Assembly (NCBI GenBank): GCA_904066235.2
Contig: CAJFCV020000005.1
Span: 9,605,501-9,669,500 of the forward strand
Source: Bursaphelenchus xylophilus
Lineage: Eukaryota > Nematoda > Chromadorea > Rhabditida > Aphelenchoididae
Length of the DNA stretch: 64,000 nt
Reading direction: 5' to 3'
The position numbers and the translations under genes were made by a program. The notes below the pieces were generated by a model, which saw only the letters and a program-made list of their open reading frames with translations, ran no database searches and was not told where the DNA came from. Positions 33,043 to 48,000 of this stretch are shown one piece after another (positions within the stretch are counted from its first letter, which is position 1; every line of letters starts with the position of its first letter).

Positions 33043-36000
33043 ATGAATTATGTGGTCAGGGATACCGACACGCTGGAAGGAATCGCTGCCGCACACGACT
33101 GCACAGTTGGTGAACTGGTCAAACTCAATAGGATGCCCTCAAGAATGGTGAGTTCAACACGATTTTTATACCTTTCCGAAAACGATTCCATCAATTTTTT
33201 TACAAACCAAATCAAACATTACACATGTGGGAATACCCCAAGGGTCCTTACGGATTTACATTGATTATGAAAAATAGGAACACCGTAGATTATGTTTATC
33301 GTGACGAAATGGGTTGATGTTTGGAACAAATAAAACATGAGGAAGATCCTCATGTTTTGTCATTCCACATATTTTTTCTACGATTCCCAATTCGGATTAA
33401 CCGTTGTCGAGTAGATTTCGTTAGATGTGTGTCACAATGGTGGTGAACCCGGTGTGGTTTCTGACGGGGGTAAGTGGAAGGGATCTTTGAACTGGGAAAA
33501 AAATTTTTCGTCTGGCTGGATCTCCGCGTTTTCCATGGTATCTTAGCTGCAGAGATCGTTGAATATAACGGCTGCTCATGCAAAACATGACACAAAATTT
33601 TTTGGGGTTAAAATTAACTTATTTGGAGGGTGCGTGCGAGATTTTGAGGGAGTTGTACAGTGGGGGACATGATCCAGTGGCAAAAAACGTACATTTTGCA
33701 TCCGGGAAGTATCAAAAATGTGGCAAAATGCTTCCCTCTCCAAGGGAAAAAACCCCGATTTCAAAAGCGCGCCCGCTCTTTTTGTGAGGGAAATGGCGCG
33801 GCCTTCAAACCGAAGTTTTTTCACTTGGAAGCATTTTGCGACGTCTTTGATCCTTCCCGGATGCAAAATGGTACGTTTTTTGCCACTGGATGAGGTCCCC
33901 CACTGTACCAAAAAAGCTTGAAATCTCAAAAATCGCGATTCTGGACTACAATTCAATGAGCAGCACCTCCCGCATTTTCCAGATTGTAGCTTTGAACTTC
34001 CATCAGTTCAAGTCTCAGTTAAATTATCGGTAAATTTTTTTTAACATGAGGTTTCATACAATAGTTTAAGGCTGACGAGAATTATTTTTTACCATAACAT
34101 CTATTCTAACTTGGTTGGGAGCAAATTTTAACCCATTTGAGCTTTGAGCCCCCGAAATTCCGATAGTACACGAGACATCTGACATTGGTAAACAATTTTT
34201 TTGCTGTTTTCTTAGTTTTTCTACACTTTTGGCCCAATAAATTCCCGGTTAAGCCCTCACTTGGCCAAAACAACGATAAACCACTCTTCTCACCGTCCTC
34301 AAGCGCCCTTTAACCCCCTTCTGACTTCCATTTCCCTCCACAAACATTCAAAAATCGATGCCCTAAAGCCGCAATTTATAACAAAAAATGAGTGCTTGTC
34401 CCCATTGTTTTTGCGTCCACTTTCTATTCTCATTGTTAGTTTTATTGCGGAGATCCGGAAGAAAATTATTCATTAGAATTGAAATTTTTTTCAATTTTGT
34501 TTGATGGATGGTACTAGGAATATAATTAGGTTAGCAAATGTAGCAGAAGGGGAAATGGACGGTAAAATTGTAGAGGATCTTTTCAAAGAGAGTATGAGAT
34601 TGTAGGACACCTACAATTTTGGAATCCAAGATGTTTTTGAGAAAGGTTTTAGAAAAGGTGGTCAAGTGTAAGGTAAATTTTTGCTGGTTATGAAGAATTT
34701 TCGGTTGCAAAATGTCTTTGGCTGCAACGCAAACGAGGTAAAGGTTATTTTACGTATTTTTTTTGTTGCTGGTTCCGAATTTGGCACGATTAATATCAAA
34801 TGCGCAGTATAATATAAAATTGATGTTATTTTTTAGCGAATGGCCTCTAGGACGTATTATAAAATGTAACTTGATTAGCTAGCGCGCTGAAAGCCTCAAA
34901 ATTCAGTTCAAAGTTTGCAAACCCTAATATTTGAAAAATCTTTCATCGTATAAAATGTCGCCTTTTCTAAAAATCCCTCGTATTTTTCGCGAAATGACCA
35001 CCTCGTGGCCATACTTTGGCCTTTTTCGGCCACTGCGCCTTTGGCTTCGCCAAAATTCCCCACAAAAAACGTTTTTTTCGTCCCCAGCTGGGCCAATTTT
35101 CCCAAGGATAATATAATTTCCTCCAAAATTTGTGGGAATTAGCGGAATTTAGGTAATATTTTTGTTGTTGTTGGAGGAAGAAGACCGAAAAGAAACGATT
35201 TTGTCTTGGATTTCAATTTCAAAACGGGAGTATCGGAGGCTGTAGATCTTTCTTTTGTTTTCGGACCTTTTTTTTTTGTATTTCACACAATATTTTCTCC
35301 ATGGGGAACGATCCCGTTTTCTAGAGTTTGCGAGGCACACTCCTCTTTCTCTCGCATCTTTCATTTCGATCGGAGTGAAATAGAAGGCTTTTTTTGTGAA
35401 TCTACATCCAAAATAGGGTCACAGGACCGATAATCAGACAATTTCGAACAAATGGGCTAGCCCTAATGGGGGCTTTTGTTTCCGTTTCATACCTAGAATC
35501 ACTCTTGTTGATAAAATAAAGTTTCCATTGGGAGTTGAGTCGCTTCGAAAGGTTTTTGTTTATTTTAGTGAAAGCTTTGAGTAGTATTATTTAATTTGTC
35601 TAATTTTAGGTATTCCCCGGTCAGAAGATTGTAGTCCCCGCCACTGCCGACGAGGTCTTCGCCCAGGCTGCGATTCAAAGTGCGCAGCCACAACCAGAAC
35701 CCGACATGAAACCTCAACTTCGATCGTTTTCGATGAATGAGACTTGTTCAGGTAGGTTAATTTAATTTTTGTGCCTTCTTGAATTTAGGTGTGGATGTGA
35801 GAGGAATATGTTTAAAGTGAGGTTGAAAGAGACTTTGTTGAGGTCGTGTGAGTCGGAGAGATGAAACTTTGAGGGTTGTGAGGTAAACTGCGGGAACCTC
35901 TTGCACCAGTACTCTGTCAAACAAAGAATTTTGTTTTTAAACCTGCTCCTGATAGTTATTGGTTAGACTTTTGTCTATAATAGAAACTACAGGGTCTGGA

Positions 36001-39000
36001 AACGTTAAATTTACGATTAGACAGAGGTTAACATCGGACATAGTTGACAAACACATGAATTATGTTATCTATGAGGTCTTTGGAGAAACGTAATTTTTCT
36101 GTCTTTTCTGAAAATTTAGACGAATCACTGGTGCTTTTTTTGAGCTGACTTGCCGTTATTTTCAACTACACTTACCTCCAGACTTGCCGATTATTTTATC
36201 CATTAGGTGGAGCTCTGGATGTTGGTCTTTGAACGCCTGCGATAACTCGGAAGCAGCTCATATACGTACGAACTTTGGCGATTTCGTTAGAACTTGCTAA
36301 ATAGAGTAGTTTTGAATGTAAACGACATCATCAAAACACGGCCTATTAACGTAATGCACAGATAAGGACCAAGCTCAGAGTTCAGCTGTCATAAAATCCG
36401 AAATTATTTCGGGGACCGTGGCCTGAATGCAAGCTTAATTTTCCGCCGCGAAGATCTTGTTTATTCAGACGTCAATCGCGACGAAAAATAATAATCATGG
36501 TAATTTACTAAGAGTCCTTTCTCACGTTCGCGTGTCACCGTCTCTTTAGGTAATGAAAATGAATATATTCTCGCCGAAAATGGATGGTATTTATAACTGG
36601 AAAAGCCCACTTTGGCAGCACTTATGACTGGAAAAAGGAGTTTTTCTAGAATTTGGGCCTGAAATCGGACTTGTTTGAGCATTTTGGCTTGGAAATCTAA
36701 CTTAATCCCTGAAAACTGTCTAGGAATTTCAATATCGTATAGTGGGAAGAATGCTGAGACAAGATTAGAGCCGTCTGCTGCTGGTAATACCTGAAAGTCG
36801 GCGGATTTGGGCCGAGCGTTAGTTTTACGTCAACAAATTTCGGTTGCGTTTTTGGAGAGAGTAATTGACTTTGTTAGTGGAATATTGATTGTAGGCTGTG
36901 TTTACTGCTGTGGTAGTGCACATAGTTTCAGCGTGATAAATCCAAAACGATATTTCGCTTGACGCTTTTTAGTAGAATTTATTTAGGTACTTTTTTGGGT
37001 ATTATATCTTTAACAGTATTAAAGAACATCAGGCTTTATGCTGAAGATAATTTAGGGAAATAAATTTTAAAAAAATTATATTGGTATTGGCATTTTTTGC
37101 CCAAAATTTTACCTTTTTGGCTTTTATAATCGCACATGTTGAGATTAAGGTGAAACAAGATGGATTTATTTTTACGGATTAACTTAAATTGGGCCGGATT
37201 TACTGCAAGAAACAGTGTTTTCAAAAAATGATAGGTCCAAATTTTCGCTTCTGTAATTAAAAGATTTTTACTGCACAAAGTATGTAATCAGTCTCTCCGA
37301 AATTTGTTTTCTTACTCGGAGTATGTGACGCAAAGATAAAAAAACTGAGTGCTTGCATTGGACCTCAGGCATTCTGCCCCTAATCCCCGAGAAAGATTGG
37401 AATTTTTAATGTCGTTTTTCTCCAAAAACTTGCTCCCAGAAGGTCGTATGATTGTATAAACATTGTAAATGCATGTTTTGATCCCTATAACGTGACTACT
37501 TCCGCGATTTTTTGATACTGAAAAAAAAATTCCAGTGTTTTTGGAGAAGTCAGTCTGATCCGTAAAATGCGTCGCTAAAGCCGGCGATTAAACGTGGAAA
37601 TTGAAAAAAACGAGATTGATTGGAAAGTCTGATAATCGATCGGAAGCTAAGTGGTGTCATGGAGATTCCAAGAATCGAAGTCAACGCTCACGAATGTAAG
37701 ATTTGAGGGTTTTGATGAATCTTGTCGGCCGGAGAGGGAATATTTGCGATTTTAAGTGTTTTGTTTCTAAAGGAGTCTCAAATTTGGTTGATTCTTATTG
37801 GCAGGATGCCTATGACCATCTCGAATGGCTAAAAAGATCGAACGGAGATCTAAAGGATTTAATAGGAATGGTATCAGAGTGACAGAAAGGATTGTTGGAG
37901 TTGAAGGAATTGAAAACGGGGGATGTTTTCTATTCTTAATTCAAATATACAGTGGCGGATCTAATCCAATGACAAAAAACGTACCATTTTGCTTCCGGGA
38001 AGTATCAAAAAATGTAGCAAAATACCTCCCTCTCCAAGTGAAAAAAACGGGAAAAAGGCACACCCTTCAAAACGGAGTTTTTTCAGTTGGAGAGGGAGGA
38101 ATTTTTGCTACATTTTTTGATACTTCCCAGATGCAAAATGGTTCGTTTTTTGCTGCTGGATCAGCTCCGCCGCAAAATTTCTCGCTAATTCTATTGAACT
38201 CAAAATCGGAGTCTATTGAATCTCTCTTCCGACAGTTTTGTCGACTGGATCTTGTTGTATTCTAACAGTCTTGAAATGATAAAGTCCTCAAACGGATAGC
38301 TCAAATTGGGGAAATTGCGGTTCAAGTCTTGAAAATTTAATGAAGCTTCTGGAAATTTCCCTAAAATTGCGGATGTGCTCCTTTCAAACTTGAGAATTTG
38401 CTGATGATTGCTATAAAACGGTCTGAATCATTCATTTAAGTGCACTGATACAATGTTTGATTCAAAACCTCTGCTCTTATTTGGGCCTCAAATGGTATTG
38501 ATAGCTGTTTCTAATGAAAATTTTTTTCTGACAGAATTGTCATTGATATTTATTATTATTTTTTCCTGTTTTTGCGGTGAATTCCAGATTTGTTGTTGAA
38601 TGCCAGATTTGTTGTTGCCACTTGATTCCGCATGGCTTGTCTTCTGTAATTTCGAAGAAACAAAACTTATCTTTAATTTAACAGCTAACTACAGCTGTTT
38701 TTCCATAAAAATAACAGTTTGTTTACCATAGTTTTGGGAAAACATTGATTTTCCTACACATTGATTATCAGCGGTACCAGGCTTTTCATTGAAACCCGTG
38801 GGCCTCCCCGAATAAACAATCGGTTATTATCATAAAACACGCCTTTTCTATGTAGAATTAGAGGAAAATGTTATTTGAATTTGATGTGGATTATTCGAAT
38901 TGATATTGTATTGGATTGTTGAATTGTGGTTTAGGCCTCGAAACGTGGATTCGAAACAGTTTCATTGCAATACAGAGGATTGAGAGCGGTTTTTTAAAAA

Positions 39001-42000
39001 AATTTTTGAGATTGATGTTGTATAATTTTGAAGAAGGCGATGGTTGAAGAAAAGTAGTCTTACGGTTCTGGTTTGTATTATAAAGGCTTGGAATTTTATT
39101 ACTGATGGTCTTGAAGTTTTATGAGGGAAAAATTTTCAATTTCTAATCATTGATAGCCAGGATTTTACTTCAAATTTTCACCTTAAAATTTTTTAAAAAT
39201 TCGACGTGGAATATTGAGCCCATTGTTGGCTGGAAACCTCATATTTGCCCAGCGTTTCCAATCATTCCCTTTATTCTTTGCTCTTTTCCATTAAGTGTTT
39301 TGGTTTACAAAACAAAACAACTGATAAATTTGATGGAAATTCTGATAAAAGCTGCAATTTTAAACTTTTTTTTTCCTACGAACGCTGATTAAGTCTTACA
39401 TTTTACCTCCCTTATCACAAAAGGTTTGATTTTGTTGACCGTTTGAGGGCGTTTCGAAACGTTAATAGAGGGTCAGCCTTTGTGATTTCGTCAAAAGAGG
39501 CCTACAGGCCTTTTGAGGAACGGTTTATTAGAAATTTGGAGGAATGAATCGGGGAAATGTTTTTTGAAACCGATAAATTCTTTGTTTTTGGTCTTGGTTT
39601 ATTGGTCTGCACAGTTGTTGTTCGGTGGTCCTGGTCGTGTTTATTTATTCTTTTCATTTTTTTCATTTTATTTAATCTCACGGGATTTTTTGGAAAATTT
39701 AAGGCTTTTTGGATGTTAAACGTGACATTTTGGTACGGATTATTCATTTTAAAGTTACGTAGAGGTGATTTAAGGCCGGTTTTAGCAGCTTAAACTTTGA
39801 TTCCGGACTTTTGTATAGTAATTTAGGCATATATCACCTTTTTTTTGGACTTTTGGTCGATCTAATCGATTACTAATCAAAAAATACGAATTTCGGTATT
39901 GCAAAATTACCTGCACTTGTTATCTCTGTTGTTGTCTTGTAATTTCTGACCGCTGAAAAACCCTCGGTCGGGCCTTTATTTATCACTCGTTGCATCATTT
40001 CCATTACTTCATCGTTTTTTTTGACGCATTCATTGCAGCTGACAGAATTTCTTGTTTTGTGACTGTTGTCCTCTACGCTTTTGTTGTGTATTTCCTGTGC
40101 AGGCTCGTCAGCATGGCGATGACGGTGTTGTGGGGCTTCTGGGGTAAGTTCTCATCTTCATTTTCTTGCGATCTTTGGTCGTAATGGACAAGTTTTGGTG
40201 CGGTTCTGAGTGCTTTCGGTGTTGTTGCGGTATGTTGGGGATTGTGGGGTGTCGAAATTGATAAAAATAAAGAAGGGATTGAAAAAAATGTGTGTCATGG
40301 ATAATATAAAAAATTACCGGGAAATGACGAAGAAAAGTACACATGCAATGCAAATTGAGTGTAAATCGGAGAATGTCGTGATATACGCAATTTACAAGAT
40401 AGAAAGGGAAAAAAGCATTAGTTTTGTTTTTATCAAAAATTCCAATTTTTTTTGTTTTGACGGAAATTCCAAAGAATCTTTTTTTTCTTACCCAAAAATA
40501 TCCAAAATGAATGGTGTTATGCGAAAAAATGCCATAAAATATTCTTTATTGTGTCGACATTTAAAAAAATCCATTTTTTATACCGCGGAAATATCGCAAA
40601 ATTTATTCTATTTTGTTGTTTTCCAATTCCCCTCAACTTCCGCCCCTAGAGGACACGGGGAATATTGGCGCCGCGTGTGGGGGAGTTGTTTGTTTTCCAC
40701 ACTATTTTATTGGCCCAAATGCATTCTGTTTGCATTTTGTTTTGGCGTGCGGCATCAAATTTTACCGCCCCTGTTGTTTTTTTTTCGCCGCTTCTAATTC
40801 AATAAGATTTAAGCGAAACTTGCAAAATTACGGCCGCTTCTCTCGGTTTTACGGCCCGCATTTTAGGGAGATGAAGGAATTTTGAGATTGGCATCGAAAG
40901 TTTCATTTGTTTTGGGTTGAAAGCGAGTTCAGACTTGAATTTGTGGGATTACTGTGTGTGTTTTAAATGAAAATAGGGGTTTTATGAGATTTTTGGGACC
41001 TCAGAAGTCTATAGAACTGATATAATGGAAGATTTTGTAGTTGGTCGCATTAATTTGGTCATAAAAATTCGAAAGGATTTAATTTTTGTTCCGAAAATGA
41101 ATGAAAATTTGATTTTTGAACGGAAATTTAATCTTTTGGTTTTATGAGAGGTAAATTTAATTGGCATATGATTAATAAACCAAATTATTTGGAGGCAAAT
41201 GTCTTTTGAGGATAATTCTTTTTGTCGAGAGCCAGCTAAAATTTTAGAAAGAACATGATTTTTATGGGATTTGTTGTCTAAAACAATATAATTCTAATCT
41301 TAATTTCATTCCAGATGGAATCCGCAAAGGTCCCGGTGTGCCGGCACCCCTCCAGTTCGTCGACCACCAAATGAAAACCAACAATAACATGAATTCGAAC
41401 GGAAAACCCGAATTATCCACCAAAAAGTCGATGGAATTCGATCTGGCCGACGCCGAATGCCTTCAACGATTCCTCAAAATCAAAGTGAAGCAGGTCACCG
41501 AGTCGGATGGCACAGTAACTGGGACATTATTAGTCACTCCCAACTGTCTAATGTTCGACCCGGATCTAAATCATCCACTGGTTAAGGAGAAAGGCACCGA
41601 TTTGTATGGAATGGTGGCCAAGTAAGCAATTTTTGAACGGGTTTTTAGCGAAATTTTAAATTTTTGCCGATTTTTTGGGTAAATTTGAAAAAATTTTGAT
41701 GAATTTTTATTCGTTGAGTGTTATACTTGATTTTTTAGTATGGAAGACGTCGTATCGGTCTCGGTGTTCAAGCATATTGCTGATTTGACCGGTGAGGAAA
41801 AGAAAGTCGATGGAATTTATGATCCTTCTCATTTGTCCGACCCAAAACCCAAGAAACCTCAGAGTTTGGATAGATCCAGCTCAAATTCCGTCGATGATCC
41901 GGGTAGAACTCCTTGTAAGTGGATTCTTTATAACTTTAGCTGCTTTTTGTTGGGCTTTGGAGATTTTGAGGCAATTTTTTATCAAAATTTTTTGAAAAGA

Positions 42001-45000
42001 GTAATTTTGAGGGATTGCGGAGAAAATTCTTGGTGAAATGACAAGTATAATATATTCTAAGCGCTATATTTTCAGTGTTCACTGCTGGCCCGCCCGATCT
42101 GGATTCAAACGGTACTTGTGACCTTCTCGATCCCCCTGACCCATGCCCCAACCAGAAACAACACTCGCTCTCATCGAACGCCTCATCCGAATCTCAGCTC
42201 CCCTGCATCAAGGAAGAGGACAAACCCACCCCCACAACCCCCGCTCAAGAACCCCTCCGCCAACTCGGTGTGGCCACCGTGAAGCGACGAACTGTCAGCG
42301 ATCTGACGCCGGAACAGAAGACCCCGTTGGAAGAAGTTATTGGCCCAGAACAAGCGGCCTCCGCGAAAGAGAGCCGACAGAGATGTCATTCGGATTTAGA
42401 AGCAACTACCTCAGTAAATTCAACGACGTCCGAGCCAGGCCCGCAGAGGAATTCGAGGTTCCGAGCGAGTTTTAATAGAATGTCGCCGGATGTTGCGAGG
42501 AGATCGTTTGGACGGTTGGGAAGGACGTTGAGGTAGGATAACGGATTTTTTGGGGAGTAGAAGGAGATAAGAGGCTTTTTGAGGCTAAATTTCGTATTCA
42601 AATGATTTCGGACACAAATTTTTATTGAAAGGAATGAGTCAAGTGTAATATAAAAAGAAAATTATGGACGCTTAAAATACGTTGAATATCGAATAATCAT
42701 TTGGATGACTTACGTTGCGAATCGCCTGAAAAAAACTATTTTAGTTTATGTTTCACAGGGAGAACAGTTCATAAATCTAATTTGTACTCTCGGTTTTGTC
42801 AAAACAGCTTTTGGGGGTGTTCAAAAGTTTTCCACAACAAGTACGGTAGAATACCTGATTGAATAGAGAAAACAACGATTGTTACAACCGAGTGTAGTAA
42901 TGTAAGATCTACCATGAACGGAGAGTATCAGCAGACTAAGGGGAGAGCGATGTCTTCGAATCAATCAAACAAAAAAAGAAAAAAGTGATAGGTTAAAACA
43001 AAGCTTGAACGACTTTTTCTTTACCGTGCGGGAGTTTTTGGGTTAAAAGTTATGATGGGATGATTTGTAGGGGAAGGTAAAGTGCTTGGAAAATATAAAT
43101 TTTGTTTTAATGATCTTGGAGACTGATCGTTGAGATTCGATCGCTTATTAACTCTTATGCGTTTCTTTTCATCAATGAAGTGCTAAAAAATGATGAAAAC
43201 AATCTTTAAAGATTGTTTTTTACACGATTTTTTACTGCAGATTGTTTTTTACACTACTTTTTGCAGATGGAAATATTGTAACGGCAGTAATAGTAGAAGT
43301 ACTGTAATGGCAGTAAAAATTTGACTTGATTTTTTTAACTTTGTTTTGCAGTAGCGATTTTGAAATTTTATGGGGGTTTTATATGCCTCTAGAAGGCTCT
43401 GTAATGACTCGTTGAACAAGTGTAACACGAGAAGAGAATTAATCGGAAAATTGAAAACTAGCACCTACACGTGCCTTGGTTTGTGTGACCAAGGCACGTG
43501 TAGGTGGTAAAAGTTGTAAAAAAGGTGTTTTGACACTAGTTTTGCGCTGCTTTCGAAGAAATTTTTGGGAAAAACAATCTTAAAAGTAAATTTTTTGATC
43601 GTGAAATAGTAAAGTTTGTCGTATAATTCTTTAAGGTATACCATATGCTTTACTATTTCATTATCAAAAATATTACTTTTTGATTGATTTTCTTCCAGAA
43701 ATTTGTCGAAAACATTGTCAAAATATACGTTCCAACAATTTTTTAATTACGCCATGAGTTGTTTTGGAGAAAGTAAACCGGAATTTCCTTAGGGGATTTT
43801 ACTTTTTTCCCTTCGTTTCGTCGATAAAATCTCCTGCCGATTTCTCCTTGTTATTGCGTGGTAGACGAAAATCCCAAGGATTTGAAGCATTCGCCGTTCT
43901 TTTCTTTCCAATATCATCAAATAACTGTCGGTGAAAGTGATTTTTATGAGTTATTGAAGGGCTGAAAACCAAGGATATGCGTTGTTTTTGAGAATATATA
44001 TTCTGTTGACAGTTGCGCTTTGCGATGAAGTAGTAAGCTAGAATAAGGTGAAGTGGCTATCAGAACCAATGAAAATTTTGTTGGAACGAAAAGAAGATTA
44101 TTTCGCGCGCGTATAACTCGAAAATCGGAGAAATTTCAAGAGCAGTAGCTTGCGTTTTTCGCTTTCGGCTCATTGTTTTTCGGTCTTGTCGTATCGGGGC
44201 TACGAGACGAAGTGGAGGTTTCGAGAATTTTCGCCCGGTAATTATAGGTCTATAGTTTACTGCTACGAATAAAATTTTTGTTATAACATCGGAATATTCA
44301 GAAATTTTGACCGGTTTAAGGGCTTATTTCAAACATGATGACGAAGAAAAGCTACCGACGGATTGAGTCATCCCTGCAAAGAAGTCAACTCTCTCCTCTC
44401 TACTTGCAAAATTTGCGTTCCTTCTGACAAAGAGTCTAAAACTTGAATCCTTTTTTTCCGTCGGCAGTCGTCTGAATCCCTTGAGATTCCGTGAGAGTAT
44501 CAGGTTGGTCTCCTTTCCCTTGAGAACTCAAGCTCCTTAAAAGCCTTCTCCAGGAAGTTGTTATCCTCCCTTTGTCTTCCTCTCCTTTTTCCAGTCTAGA
44601 TCTTCGCTTGAGAGTTCTCATAGTGCAACTTGAGATCCTTGTAAATTCCTTGCAGCTGCTGGTCATTGAAGTTTTTGGGGGTTTCTGGTTGTTTCTTGAT
44701 TTCTCATCTTATTGTTCATTTGAAACCGCCATAGGGCTCGTTGAATTTCTCCACCTTTTTTGATGACTAATCATCAATGGGTAGCGGAATGTGTTCAGTA
44801 GTGTGATCAATGTATAACGACCTCTCTCGTCTGTTACTTGTTTTTCGAGGTTCTGTCGGTAACTAGTTGATAGTTTGGGAAGTGTTTGCAGCTTCTTATG
44901 CGACTTGTGGTTTGAGGTGTCGAAATCTTGCAGCGTTGTTTTAAGAAGGTTATTTATTACGATCGCTAGTTAGTAGTGTAGGTGACAAATTACTTTTGCA

Positions 45001-48000
45001 CTTACGGTACCGTGGTTAAGTTATTTTTTGTTTCTGTTCTTCAAAAAGTTGTAATTGCTCTTGGGGTGGATCGAAAGTCGTCTTGATAGTTCACTGATTC
45101 TTTTCTCGATTTCTTAACAACTTACTACAGTATGGCCTTGTTCTTTCTTGCGTCATTTCTCTTCAAAATAGCCGCTATGAGCGGTTACAAAAAAGCCCTC
45201 TGCACACAGGGGATTTTTTTGTTGGGAGGAGCTAAACTTTTGGATTACACACTTGAACTGTTGTACCAAGAAGGTGCTATGAAGTATTTAAGGACCTGAG
45301 AAAGAATTCTTGTCTAGTTTTGAGCACTTATTTTGAGAGAAGGATAGATCTTTGGATTTAGAAGGTAGATGAACTTTTAAAATAATATTGGTCTTCTGTT
45401 GTCGTCTGTGCCTTTTTTGGTTTGTTTTTTGAAAGGGTTGACTGTCAAAATTTGCTGTAATGTCTTCTAAACTTCTGACACGGAAGGTCGTAAATCTCCA
45501 TCGCTTCTCTTCATAATTTTTATGACTTTCACCTTTTTCTCGCAAAATCGACAAATCCCCAGATAACTGCCTCTCGCGCGTTGTTTTGAGCTCATTGCAA
45601 ATCGAGCGGAAGATATTTGCTTTCTGATTTGCAGCGTGTAAAATAGAAGCATTTTCTCCGTGACATTGAAAAATTCGAAAGGTTTATTGAGGTTAGATTG
45701 TAAAAACAAATTACGTAATACTCTCTGGGCGTTTTAATGTACCTGTTTTGACTACGTGTTGTTATTTTTTCACCTAGTTCCGATAATTTTTATTATGACA
45801 GAAAGGCTGTCTGTTCTGCTTGTTGCCTGAAATATGATTATGTATTTTTCACCAAAAAGCTTTCTAGGTTAGGGCTCTGAAATCTTTTGGAAAATATGAA
45901 AGTAATGTTTGTCCTCTATGTTTACTATTTTTCGACTTACCGGATTCTCGAATTCCGTATTACAAAAGTAATTTATATAAGTTGTTTTGCGTAAAGTACG
46001 AGAGAACGCCCTCTTTCCTAGGCTCTTGTACAGTTCGTATGGATCTGTTGACTTTAGTGCATTTAAAAGTCGATTGTTTTTGAGTGAGCTCTTGATCAGT
46101 TTGTCATATGGACCTGATGGATCTGGTGACCTTGCTGTGAAATTTGCAGAAATTGTTGATGTTAGATTTTAGGGCATACTGTAGGGTTCATTTGTTTGGT
46201 ATCTTTGGTAATAAAGCGAGAAATAAGAGAGTGATTGTTGACGGTTGTGTGGTCATCTGAACTAGGGATTCATTGTCTGATCTCTAGGATGACTAACGAC
46301 CGAAGGTACTGTGGGGGACCTCATCCAGTGGCAAAAAACTTACCTTTTCGCATCCGGGAAGTATCAAAAATGTGGCAAAATGCTTCCCTCTCCAAGTGAA
46401 AAAAGCCATTTTGAAGGGCGCGCCTCTTCCCTCGCAAAAAGAGCGGGCGAGCTTTTGAAATCTGAGTTTTTTCCTTGGAGAGGGAAGCATTTTGCCACAT
46501 TTTTGATACTTTCCGTATGTAAAATGGTACGTTTTTTGCCATTGGGTCAGGTCCCTCACTGTAACATATGCTATCTGTCGTTTATCTGTGAATTCTACTT
46601 TATTTTCGTTGTAAAGCAAAATATAGTCTGCGCCATTTTAAAGCTCTTGAAAGATAGTACTAGATTTAATTCTATTACCACCTGGCAAGGGCTTAATTAA
46701 TATGGCTTTGTTTTATCCGGCTTTGTTTTGCAACGAAGATAGGGTACGTTTTATAAATAAACGCAAAATGCCATATGCAATTTGCGTACGCTCTACTTGC
46801 GCAAACGCCTACTCCGAACGCCCTACTTCTCCCCCGCTTTTCCTCCCCTTTCCTTGTACGGTGATCTCGCTGCTGGAGTCCCTTTTTTGAACAAAAGTCG
46901 TCTTCTTCGGTTAAACTTCCTCAGTGGAGAATTTTGTTTCCTTCCTTGAGTTGTTTTCTTGCAAGTTATTTTTTGGTTCCAGCAGTTACATAACTCGCGG
47001 GTTTGCACGGTAAATCCCGCTCGTGATAAAAGTCGTGAACTTGTTTATTTATGAAAGTTTTGATGCAAGTTTTTTTACAGTATCAAATTGAGAAATGCGT
47101 CGAAACAAAAAGTCATACACTGTTACTCCCGAAATTACCAAAGTTGCGGTCGAATCGAAATTCGGTCTAAACGGAATCTTGAAACCCTTGGTGAGAAAAT
47201 TGTAAGTATAAAAAGGATGAAAAGGTATAATCGAATGGATTGGGCCAGACGTTAAGCTCTGCTCCGCATGCATCATCAGAATTTTTATTTTTGACTAAAA
47301 ATTTGATTTTTTTAGTCAAGCATTAAAAATTTACTGTAAGGCATGTGGCGTTCTACATCTTTCGGACCTCCTCGCAGAAAACCCACATTTCTTGTCTATG
47401 GGCCCTCTAGACAAAAAATGCGGGTTTTCCGCGAGGAATTCCGAAAAGATGCAGAACGCACGCTCGTTATATGGTAAATTTTTGCTGTTTGTCTAAAAAA
47501 TCAAATTTTTAGTCAAAAATAAAAATATGATGATGCATTCGGAGCAGAGATTAACGTCTGTTCCAATCCATTCGCATAGGTCAAACCCTGTGGAGAGTCT
47601 GCGGAATTTTTGCACCTAATTTTATGGTAATCGCCGTTTTTCAAATTGCCCTTTAAAGGACACCCCCATAATCGATTGAAATACCGTTGTCTGCTCGAAG
47701 GATGTGTTTTGTACAGCCCACCGAGTATAAAGTTGATATTTCCCGAGCGGACTGACCCTGTTTTCCCTTTTTCTGGAACGTCTGATCCGAAAAAACAATC
47801 CGGCTCTGATCGCTCAAAAAATACAATGGATTTATTGTACGAAAAGTAAAGTAATTTTTTTCTTTTATAATAGCCACTTGTATGATTGTAATGGTCGGGA
47901 TTATGAGGATATAAAAGGAAACTGAAAAATGAAAATTGAAGGGCAATTTGAGCGATTATGATTAGATTACTTTGAGATCAGCATGTTTTTGAATTTTTTT

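Noticed and set aside
37825..38265. 146-residue open frame
   Set aside because: Its middle part is translated from MITE family A copy 5, which recurs in frames at 33660, 46311 and 53145.
40210..40797. 195-residue open frame in the OXR1-type intron
   Set aside because: Low-complexity Lys/Phe/Ile-rich translation of AT-rich DNA, with no signal peptide, domain or splice partner.
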